Assembly: GCA_002347725.1 (NCBI GenBank) | Contig: DDXA01000003.1 | Location: 186,001 to 250,000 of the forward strand | Source: Actinobacteria bacterium UBA2272 | GTDB lineage: Bacteria > Actinomycetota > Coriobacteriia > Anaerosomatales > Anaerosomataceae | DNA: 64,000 bases | Direction: 5' to 3' | Part shown: piece by piece, positions 44,051 through 50,203 of the stretch | How positions within the stretch are numbered: position 1 is the first letter of the stretch | Layout: each line of letters begins with the position of its first letter | Translations under genes and position numbers: made by a program | Notes under the pieces: model-generated | Told to the model about the DNA's origin: nothing | Database searches by the model: none | The model's input: the letters and a program-made list of their open reading frames with translations, nothing else

Positions 44051-45100
44051 CTAGACCCCCTCGGAGAGGATGCGGCGCCGCTTGGACTCGACGAGCTCGG
44101 CGAAGTCCGTCCCGAGGTCCATCATATGCACTTCTGCCGCGAAGGAAAGGCGCTGCAGCGCCTGCATGTAGTCCGTCACGCCGTAGTAGGCGCCTGCGGT
44201 CGCGGCACACCCGACCAACGTGCGCTTGGCGCGGTCCAGAGACATGAGCTCCGAGACGCGGCACGTTCGCTGCAGGGGCACGCCTCCGAACACCGCCGAG
44301 CGGAGCGCCGTCCACGCCGGGTCCTCGGGCCACCTCGTCTTGGTCGCGTCATCCGTCGGCACACGGAGGTTGGCCCAGGTCAGCCCGAAGTCGAGCAGCG
44401 CGCCGGGGGAGGCGAACACCTGCGATGCTGCGTGCGTCCCGAGCTCGGCGAGCGCCTTACGACGCAGCTGCACCTCGACCCGATGCACAGGCCGTGCCGA
44501 ATCATAGCCGCTTGCCAGGCGCCACGACTCCTCCACCCAGGCCTTGCCGGAGACAGCCATCTCCGCACGCTTGTCGTAGACCCGCAGGCTCACGTCCCCT
44601 TTGCCGAAGCAGAACGTCTGGACCTCCGTCGCGGTCCCGTGCGTGGCGCGGTACGACGCGGGGCATACGACCCGGCTTGCCATCTCGGGAGACGGGTGGA
44701 GGCCCTGCACATCGACCGCCACATCAGCGCGCGAGACGGCAATCTCCTTCAGCTGCCCGAGCTCTCCGAACGATGCGGTCACGATGGCCCATAGGTCCTC
44801 GGGTCTCGTGTTGGCGAGTCCAAATGCTGTGAGGCGGAGGGAGGCCGCCGGCGCGCCCGGACGCGGGTCACGAGTGACGAGTACCTCGAACTCGGGATGT
44901 CTGAGAACGTAGGCCCAGTGAGCCCTACCCCTGGGCTGCACCATGCACTCGAAGAGGCCGAGCGGGTACGGTTGAGGCACCTCCACGGACTGTGCGAGCG
45001 TCTTCAGCCGTTCGAGCGTGGTGAGGACCTCGTCGTGAAGCGTCCCGGAGAACGAGGACTGCACCCAGTCGAGACCTGCTCTGACGACATGGACGCTCAC
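44051..45100 (-). CDS. Replication initiation factor/MOBT relaxase-like protein (Rep_trans)
   Basis: The 349-residue protein has the pattern of the Rep_trans family, which includes rolling-circle initiators and NicK-type MOBT relaxases: GLDWVQSSF at the N-terminus, ISRADVAVDV-like AVSRADVAVDVQG (about 122), SLRVYDKRAE (about 173) and HRVEVQLRRKAL. Such proteins nick at an origin and drive circle replication or transfer. GTG 45100 overlaps the preceding small frame (GTGA), and the stop is 2 bp before the recombinase start. Family assignment is by motif only. Confidence 0.72.
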   Translation of the reverse strand: MSVHVVRAGLDWVQSSFSGTLHDEVLTTLERLKTLAQSVEVPQPYPLGLFECMVQPRGRAHWAYVLRHPEFEVLVTRDPRPGAPAASLRLTAFGLANTRPEDLWAIVTASFGELGQLKEIAVSRADVAVDVQGLHPSPEMASRVVCPASYRATHGTATEVQTFCFGKGDVSLRVYDKRAEMAVSGKAWVEESWRLASGYDSARPVHRVEVQLRRKALAELGTHAASQVFASPGALLDFGLTWANLRVPTDDATKTRWPEDPAWTALRSAVFGGVPLQRTCRVSELMSLDRAKRTLVGCAATAGAYYGVTDYMQALQRLSFAAEVHMMDLGTDFAELVESKRRRILSEGV

Positions 45101-45390
45101 CCGGTACCACCGTCATGCAAACAGACTGCCCGTGTTACTGGCGGGGCAGTCTGCCCTGTGTCCTCGCGCCTGACCACAGCGCGCCTGCCCGAGCTCTCCT
45201 GCGGGCTCGGGCGGGCGGCGCCGATGTGGACAGCCGCTCCGCTCTCGTCGCAGAAGCGCAGGCCGCCGAGCTCGTGGAGACGGACGAGGGCGAGCAGCGC
45301 GGCACGCGTGGCGTCGGCGGTCCCGGCGCATGCGCGCTCGGTCCCCGCCGACGACACCCGGCCCACTCCTGCATCGCTCCGACCCGCCAC
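45097..45390 (-). CDS. Small hypothetical protein upstream of the Rep gene
   Basis: A 97-residue frame not recognised. The centre, ALLALVRLHELGGLRFCDES, is the most protein-like part; the rest is rich in Ala, Gly and Arg. GTG 45390 lies 7 nt after ACGGAGG, a better start than GTG 45399 which overlaps that site. The stop overlaps the Rep start by 4 bp, which supports real, coupled translation. Confidence 0.5.
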   Translation of the reverse strand: MAGRSDAGVGRVSSAGTERACAGTADATRAALLALVRLHELGGLRFCDESGAAVHIGAARPSPQESSGRRAVVRREDTGQTAPPVTRAVCLHDGGTG

Positions 45391-45401
45391 CGCGTCCACC
45401 T

Positions 45402-45441
45402 CCGTCTGTCAGGCGGTGTGCGGGGTGAGTCTCTCAGACGG
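45402..45441. repeat. 7-bp inverted repeat between element genes
   Basis: CCGTCTG (45402-45408) and CAGACGG (45435-45441) flank a 26-bp spacer, immediately after the stop of the 264-residue gene and before the small gene and Rep. It could be a terminator stem or part of a nick/transfer origin; nothing decides between them. Confidence 0.35.
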
Positions 45442-46236
45442 CTAGTCCGATTCCGGCGACAGGTACGAGAAGAAACTGTCGGCGTAGTCCTCCCAGAACC
45501 GGGAGACCAGTTTCTCGATGCGTTTGCGCTCCGAGTCCCTGCGCTCGGCGAAGACCTCGCGGCCCATCTCGCGCAGTTGCGGCTCGCGCTCATCGAGCAG
45601 CCGCTCGGCTATGTCACCGTAGGAGAGGGAGGGGTCATCAGTCTTCATGCGCACGATGCGATGCGCCTCCACGCTATAGCCGTACCGCGAGAAGGTCTCA
45701 GGGGGGAACACACGCACGGACTCCTCGAACGCCTGACGCAGGAGCTCCTGCGGGTGCGAACTCGGGGTGATGACGCACCAGACGCTGTCAACCTTCGGCT
45801 CACCGAGGCCGATACGCTGGACCCACACGCGTCCGCCGAAGCTCTCGAAGAACGGGCCAGGCTCGCCCGTCTTTGCCCAGTCGAGGACGTAGGACGCCAG
45901 CCAATGGTCCATCCCGATTCTGCTCCACAGGCCATCGGCCACGTCGCCGACACGCTTGCCCTGGTACTTCTTGGCGAGCAACTTGGCCGCCGCGTTAAGG
46001 AACGCAGGCATGCTCATGCGGGTGATACGGCGCGTCAGCGACGGTAGCATAACGCGCGGCCCGATAAGGCCGAGCTCGCGCCCGCGCGTGATGACGTGAG
46101 AACAGACCTCGTCGTCAGAGGCTCCCGCGTCGAGTAGGTCGCGCGCCTCGTCGCGCAGCAGTCGAGCCTCGTCGGCAGCGGCGAACAGCTGACCGAAGGA
46201 CAGCAGTTTGTCTTGCGTGCGGTTCGGTTCTGTCAT
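45442..46236 (-). CDS. Unrecognised element protein, 264 residues
   Basis: I do not recognise this protein. It is soluble and mainly helical by composition, with an acidic/basic mix: an N-terminal helical part (LFAAADEARLLRDEARDLLD), a centre with aromatic patches (MDHWLASYVLDWAKTGEPG; VQRIGLGEPKVDSVWCVI) and a charged C-terminus (ERRDSERKRIEKLVSRFWED). No Walker, HTH or nuclease motif is clear. The ATG has no ribosome site, but TAGACT ends 7 nt before it, which suggests a leaderless transcript. It may start the Rep-recombinase operon and is divergent from the coupled pair at 46317. Confidence 0.75.
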   Translation of the reverse strand: MTEPNRTQDKLLSFGQLFAAADEARLLRDEARDLLDAGASDDEVCSHVITRGRELGLIGPRVMLPSLTRRITRMSMPAFLNAAAKLLAKKYQGKRVGDVADGLWSRIGMDHWLASYVLDWAKTGEPGPFFESFGGRVWVQRIGLGEPKVDSVWCVITPSSHPQELLRQAFEESVRVFPPETFSRYGYSVEAHRIVRMKTDDPSLSYGDIAERLLDEREPQLREMGREVFAERRDSERKRIEKLVSRFWEDYADSFFSYLSPESD

Positions 46237-46316
46237 GAGTTAGAGTCTAGCCGCATCAAGGGGTTTCGTGGGTGATGTGCTAGCCTCAACGTGAGGCGAG
46301 GGGATTGGAGAGCTCG
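46237..46316. promoter_or_regulatory. Divergent promoter region with palindrome
   Basis: This 80-bp gap separates two divergent element genes. It contains TAGACT on the - strand (46244-46249), 7 nt before ATG 46236, and the perfect palindrome GCCTCA-ACG-TGAGGC (46283-46297), a possible operator that could control both directions. Confidence 0.5.
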
Positions 46317-47219
46317 ATGCAAGGTGATGAGCTGTTGCAGCAGTGGTTCTCGGGGCATGACGGAGAAGTCGTGCTATTGAAGGTGAATAGACGGCCGCTT
46401 GCCCAGACCGACCTTTTCTCTCGACCCATAGAGGACGTCTTTGACCACTTCTCGCATGTCCTGCTGCTCGGCGAGCCAGTCCAGACAGGCACCGCGCATA
46501 GGCGAACCTGGCTTGTCGGCAACCGGCGCATCGACACGGACAGGCGCCTCCTGTCTGGTCGTGTCGGTTGGAAGAAGGTCGAGCCAATCGCCGAGACGCT
46601 GTTCGATGAGAAAGCCAAGTCGTGGGTCGACACCGTCGGTGGCTCCGAGTCCAGCGCTACATCGGCATTCGTATTCGACCCAGACAACCGAGTGCTGGCA
46701 ATCGCGCTGCATCCGTCTTTCCGCGTGACGACGCTGGCTACCGTGTTTCGTCGACTTCTCAATCAAGGCGAGCGTGAGACTCTGGATGGAGCGACCACTG
46801 ATTGGGATGTCGAGCCTCTTCTCGACGGACGGGAGTTCAAGCAGTGGCTCGCCTCTGTGGACGCGGTGCAGGTGCTGCGGTTCAACGCGAAGCTACCGAA
46901 CCCTGACGCGTTGGACAGCTTCGAGCCCGTCATTGGTCGTATGAAGCGCGCCGAGGCGAAGACGATGCGCGAGATTATCGAGGCGAGAGACCCGGAACGG
47001 GGTTTGCAGCACCTGGCGGATGACGAGGTATTCAGGGCCTACGTCGCAATGGGTGAAGCGGGCTTCGGCTATGTGACCGCTCGGGGCACTCAGAATGTCA
47101 GACCCACCACGTATGACCAGCGTGACCGGACAACCAGAGTAGCAATCGCGTTCCCTGACACCTGGCCTGAACTGATTGCAGTCATAATTGAGTTTCTCCT
47201 TAGGAGGCGGAGCGCTTGA
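46317..47219 (+). CDS. Unrecognised soluble protein, first gene of a coupled pair
   Basis: The 300-residue protein is not recognised. It has no signal or membrane segment. The N-terminal 150 residues alternate short strands and charged loops (VVLLKVNRRPL, HVLLLGEPVQTG, TSAFVFDPDNRVLAIAL), followed by a helical C-terminal half (FEPVIGRMKRAEAKTMREII) ending in a short hydrophobic stretch (ELIAVIIEFLL). ATG 46317 follows GGAG at 6 nt; TTG 46305 is less likely. It overlaps the membrane-protein gene by 4 bp (TTGA). Cargo position in a mobile element suggests a defence, immunity or fitness role, without direct evidence. Confidence 0.8.
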   Translation: MQGDELLQQWFSGHDGEVVLLKVNRRPLAQTDLFSRPIEDVFDHFSHVLLLGEPVQTGTAHRRTWLVGNRRIDTDRRLLSGRVGWKKVEPIAETLFDEKAKSWVDTVGGSESSATSAFVFDPDNRVLAIALHPSFRVTTLATVFRRLLNQGERETLDGATTDWDVEPLLDGREFKQWLASVDAVQVLRFNAKLPNPDALDSFEPVIGRMKRAEAKTMREIIEARDPERGLQHLADDEVFRAYVAMGEAGFGYVTARGTQNVRPTTYDQRDRTTRVAIAFPDTWPELIAVIIEFLLRRRSA

Positions 47220-47764
47220 GTTCACTGAGGAGGGAGGTCGGCTTCCTTCATGCCATTGGGCAACTGCGCCTCAAGGATATCCTCTGGCCCGAGGGCATGA
47301 TGGCGCTCGTAGTGGGTGGAGTCGGTGGTGGGGTTGTGTCCTCACTCGTCGACGCCACCGCTCGACAAGACATCGCAGGCGACTTCCTAGTCCTCCTCGG
47401 GGCTCTGCTGGGCATCATCTTCGCCGGGATGGCAATCGTTGCAACCATGATGTCAGAGGACACCGTGCGCTGGCTCTCCTCAGACAGCGGCATCATGCCC
47501 TTCTTCGCGCCATGGGTTGTGGCGGTAGGGCTTCAGATTCTGACGATTCTACTCGCCGTGGCATACCGGGCGACGGCCCTCCTTCTGCCGCCGCCAGCGG
47601 AAGCTGTGTGGTTCGTGGTCCTCTGCATACTGTTCGTCTACGCGATGGCAGACGTACTCGCGCTGACCAGGACGGTGGTTGCTCACTCGATAGTCCGAGA
47701 GCGTGCACTTCGCCTCAGATGCCTTGAGGATGAGCGGGACCGCCTCGACTCAAGGAGCCGATAG
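47216..47764 (+). CDS. Four-helix membrane protein, second gene of the coupled pair
   Basis: The 182-residue protein has four hydrophobic helices (about 27-47, 58-80, 95-120 and 127-148) with a soluble N-terminus (LRREVGFLHAIGQLRLKDIL) and a basic C-terminal tail (RERALRLRCLEDERDRL). The first helix is Gly/Val-rich (VVGGVGGGVVSSLV). No known family is apparent. TTG 47216 follows TAGGAGGCGG and overlaps the upstream stop, so both proteins should be made together. Small multi-helix proteins next to a soluble partner are a recurring form of membrane effector, which is only an analogy here. Confidence 0.82.
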   Translation: MSSLRREVGFLHAIGQLRLKDILWPEGMMALVVGGVGGGVVSSLVDATARQDIAGDFLVLLGALLGIIFAGMAIVATMMSEDTVRWLSSDSGIMPFFAPWVVAVGLQILTILLAVAYRATALLLPPPAEAVWFVVLCILFVYAMADVLALTRTVVAHSIVRERALRLRCLEDERDRLDSRSR

Positions 47765-47890
47765 TCTTTCGAGCCGCCACTCTTAGACCGTGCTACCGTC
47801 ACTGGGGGCACTCCATGTGAACGGGGCTTGGGAGCGGGGAAGTCTGCCGGGAGACTGGCGTGGCGCTCGACGGCGTGTCGGTCGACTGCT

Positions 47891-48973
47891 CTACTGCGGG
47901 GCTCCGTCTCCCCAGAGTTCGACTCTTGCTGCCGCCACGAGTGAGCAGCGCTCATCGTCCGCCAACTCCCTTGCCCGCCTGCCATCTGGCAAGTAGTCAG
48001 ACTTCGCCCGGTTCTCCCGCCCCCACATTGGCGTCAGATTCCGAAGTGCCCAGCACAGGCGGAATTCGACATCACCCGCCGACTGATAGCGAAACAGCGC
48101 CTTGCAGTACACATGGTCGATGTGCCAATCGCCGTAGTTCTCCCACCCCATGCCGGGCTGGAACTTCGACTCAATCTCGCGCATCAGTTCATCAAGCGAA
48201 TAGCCGACCAGCGTTTCCCATGAACGACCCTGTTTCGACCCGGCCAGCGACAGTCGAATCTGGCGCGACAGGTTGCGGTCCAGACGGAATCGGTGGTCTG
48301 TCGATGCGCGGCTCCTCTCATACTGGCCCCTGGCGCTTCTCGCCTTGTCCGTTCGCCTATACCGCCTCATATACGCGTTGTAGGCCTCACGGTTTGCATC
48401 CTGCCACGCCCTCTTGTATGAGCTGACGTAGTCGCTGTTGCGGATTCGGTAATCCTTCCGCCGCTCGGCCTCGGCCTCTCGCCGCGCAGCGCGGTACTGT
48501 TTGCCACGCTGAGCGGCGCAACCTCTGCACATATAGGACAGGCCATCTGGGCTGGCACTTCGCATGCTGAACTCGGATAGCGGGAGGTCCCTTCTGCACT
48601 GGGTGCAGTTCTTCATTGTTCCGATGGACGCGACCTTGGAGACATGTGTGGCACGTCGGGGAGTGGCGCCCACTTGGGGCAGGCTACGGCATTGAGGACA
48701 TAGCCGGGGGGCGTAACGTTCCGCATAGGAGAACTTCTGCCCGCAGCGCACGCACTCCGCCACCCGACCACGCCCTGCACGCTTTTCGAGGCGGTACTCC
48801 TTCTGGCAGGCCACACACATGGTCCGGTGAGCGTTGCACTCGGCACGCGGACGAGCATCCTGGCAGCGATAGCACCACTGCCAACCCTGCCCACATGCGG
48901 GGCAGAGTTTCGGCAGATTGCCGCGTTGGACGTCGAAGGTGTCTCCACACCTGTGGCATGTGGTGGTGCGCAT
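47891..48973 (-). CDS. HNH endonuclease with N-terminal zinc knuckles
   Basis: The 360-residue protein starts with several Cys-x2-Cys zinc knuckles (CHRCGDTF, LCPACG, CYRCQD, MCVACQ, CVRCGQKF, LCPQC, CTQCRRDLP, MCRGC), then a basic Arg-rich linker and an HNH-type core: WHIDHVYCKALF (about 283) and LRNLTPMWGRENRAKSD (about 314-330). It should be a DNA endonuclease, possibly a homing enzyme or restriction-like factor. There is no ribosome site; TAGACT (48980-48985, - strand) ends 6 nt before ATG, consistent with a leaderless mRNA. It is the last gene before attR. The 126-bp gap on its 3' side shows no clear feature. Confidence 0.88.
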   Translation of the reverse strand: MRTTTCHRCGDTFDVQRGNLPKLCPACGQGWQWCYRCQDARPRAECNAHRTMCVACQKEYRLEKRAGRGRVAECVRCGQKFSYAERYAPRLCPQCRSLPQVGATPRRATHVSKVASIGTMKNCTQCRRDLPLSEFSMRSASPDGLSYMCRGCAAQRGKQYRAARREAEAERRKDYRIRNSDYVSSYKRAWQDANREAYNAYMRRYRRTDKARSARGQYERSRASTDHRFRLDRNLSRQIRLSLAGSKQGRSWETLVGYSLDELMREIESKFQPGMGWENYGDWHIDHVYCKALFRYQSAGDVEFRLCWALRNLTPMWGRENRAKSDYLPDGRRARELADDERCSLVAAARVELWGDGAPQ

Positions 48974-48979
48974 GACTCC

Positions 48980-48985
48980 AGTCTA
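48980..48985 (-). promoter_or_regulatory. -10 box of the HNH gene (leaderless type)
   Basis: TTAGACT on the - strand is followed 6 nt later by the start codon; no -35 is evident. The same hexamer occupies the same place before 46236 and 50204. Confidence 0.5.
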
Positions 48986-49057
48986 AGGCTTTGTTGTGGA
49001 AACTCGCCCGCGAGGACGAGGCTTACTTCACCAAGGGATGCCGAGCGATACAAGACC

Positions 49058-49078
49058 ATCCAGTATCGCCCACCATGA
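49058..49078 (+). repeat. attR direct repeat
   Basis: Second exact copy of the 21-bp tRNA-Val 3' segment, 6473 bp from the first. It is not preceded by a tRNA body. The original tRNA terminator follows at 49086. Confidence 0.88.
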
Positions 49079-49085
49079 ATAGTGA

Positions 49086-49113
49086 AAGGCTCCGGCATAC
49101 GTGCCGGAGCCTT
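49086..49113 (+). terminator. Displaced chromosomal terminator of tRNA-Val
   Basis: A perfect 12-bp stem (AAGGCTCCGGCA / TGCCGGAGCCTT) with loop TACG and tail GTGT begins 10 bp after the repeated CCA, the natural place for the tRNA-Val terminator before integration. Confidence 0.8.
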
Positions 49114-49181
49114 GTGTCATCCTCGGCCCCGCCTGCGCTACTATTGACCACGGCAGCGACCTGGCGGAAGGGCGTGGGCGC

Positions 49182-49625
49182 ATGACCGGGTTCCTGTGGG
49201 ACGAGTCGATGGAGACGGGTGACCCTCTCGTCGACCAGCAGCATCGCGACATCCACGCTCTCGTGGACTACGTGGAGACTGCCGATGACAGTCCGGAGCA
49301 GATCATGCAGGTCCTCGACCGCCTGATGGAACACGTCGACTGCCACTTCATGACCGAAGAGCAACTGATGGAGCGGGCGGGCTATGGCGGTGCTGCCGCC
49401 GCCGACCACATCGCCGAGCATAGGGAGCTCACTGACGCGGCCCGCCAGGCCGTCTTGCAGTTCCGGTCGGGGGAACTCACCAGCATGAAACCGGTCGTGG
49501 CGTTCGTGCGGGAGTGGTTCGCGGGACATGTGTACGAGCATGACCGCGTGTTCGTGGAGTTCGTGCGATCGCGCGCGATGAGCGCCGAGACCCCGGAGCC
49601 CTGGGCGTCGAAACCGCCATTCTGA
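49182..49625 (+). CDS. Bacteriohemerythrin
   Basis: The 147-residue four-helix protein has all seven di-iron ligands of the hemerythrin family: H21, H55, E59, H76, H80, H116 and D121 (in DQQHRDI, CHFMTEE, DHIAEH and WFAGHVYEHD). It binds O2 reversibly and may deliver or scavenge it, useful for an oxygen-sensitive cell. ATG 49182 is chosen because WDESMETGDPLVD is the usual N-terminus; the ribosome site is weak, and an upstream TACTAT could be a -10. It is the first chromosomal gene right of the element. Confidence 0.93.
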   Translation: MTGFLWDESMETGDPLVDQQHRDIHALVDYVETADDSPEQIMQVLDRLMEHVDCHFMTEEQLMERAGYGGAAAADHIAEHRELTDAARQAVLQFRSGELTSMKPVVAFVREWFAGHVYEHDRVFVEFVRSRAMSAETPEPWASKPPF

Positions 49626-49795
49626 GGCCTTGGGTGTCAGGTGCTGCGCGGCTGCCAGGCGGTCCGCGCTGCACCATTCTCGATGGTCACTGCATTGTTC
49701 GGCAAGCAACGAACTTCGCCTACTGTGACGCTGCGCACTCAGTATCGGCACACTTCTGCCGATAGAGAGGCTGCCGACAAGAGACGGGTGGCCGC

Positions 49796-50164
49796 ATGCA
49801 GACGAACGGCGAGTGGACGCACGACTGCGGTGAGGCACTTCGGCCACCGCCGATACACGCGGTGCGTGACGCCGTCGTTGACTGCTTCACCTCTACACAC
49901 TACGCGCGGTTCGGCGCGAGCCGCGAGGAACTCGGTCTGGATACCCGCACGTCTGCGGTCAGGGAGAGTGTTGAGGGAATCGTCCGCCTGGCCTTCCTCC
50001 ATGTGGGCGGCAACTACGACACGCCGACCGTGGGCAGCATCATCGCTGTCGTGAACCTGCTCGCCGAGCGTTCGCTGGAGTGGGGAGTCGAAGACGATGT
50101 GGTGTTCGATCACCACTGCGCGATGCTGCGCGAGATCGGACTCCTGCTGACCCGCAGCGCATAG
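49796..50164 (+). CDS. Small hypothetical protein
   Basis: A 122-residue soluble protein I do not recognise. It has a helical look with a central IVRLAFLHVGGNYDTPTVG and two Cys. Start ATG 49796 has only a weak site. GC-rich third positions match the neighbours, supporting a real gene. The 170 bp before it contain no convincing element beyond a possible TACTGT -10 near 49719. Confidence 0.65.
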   Translation: MQTNGEWTHDCGEALRPPPIHAVRDAVVDCFTSTHYARFGASREELGLDTRTSAVRESVEGIVRLAFLHVGGNYDTPTVGSIIAVVNLLAERSLEWGVEDDVVFDHHCAMLREIGLLLTRSA

Positions 50165-50190
50165 CGCGGCACGCGCGGGCGCAGCACTGG

Positions 50191-50196
50191 TAGACT
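50191..50196 (+). promoter_or_regulatory. -10 box of the ABC-F gene (leaderless type)
   Basis: TAGACT ends 7 nt before GTG 50204 and no ribosome site is present, so transcription probably begins at the start codon. Confidence 0.55.
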
Positions 50197-50203
50197 GTTC
50201 GGC

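Larger units (their letters stand above)
42585..49078. mobile_element. Integrated element of about 6.5 kb at tRNA-Val (IME or plasmid-like island)
   Basis: Two identical 21-bp copies of the tRNA-Val 3' end bound the segment; one copy is the tRNA itself. Start-to-start distance is 6473 bp, the expected circle size. Inside are a large serine recombinase, a Rep_trans/MOBT-like protein, two unrecognised genes, a coupled soluble/membrane pair and an HNH endonuclease. No conjugation channel, capsid or tyrosine recombinase gene is visible, so an integrative mobilisable element, integrated plasmid or satellite-like island fits best. Chromosomal housekeeping genes resume on both sides. Confidence 0.88.

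Noticed and set aside
44049..44333. N-terminal extension of the recombinase frame
   Set aside because: It overlaps the Rep gene in another frame; ATG 44048 begins the conserved resolvase domain and has GAGGGG upstream.
47830..47945. tRNA-like stretch (D-arm-like AGTCT...AGACT, TTCGACT, GCCGCCA)
   Set aside because: The T-stem and acceptor do not pair, no anticodon arm can be placed, and the right part lies in the HNH coding region.
47860..48426. Open frame on the + strand opposite the HNH gene
   Set aside because: It has no motif or ribosome site and lies opposite a gene with zinc knuckles and a full HNH core.
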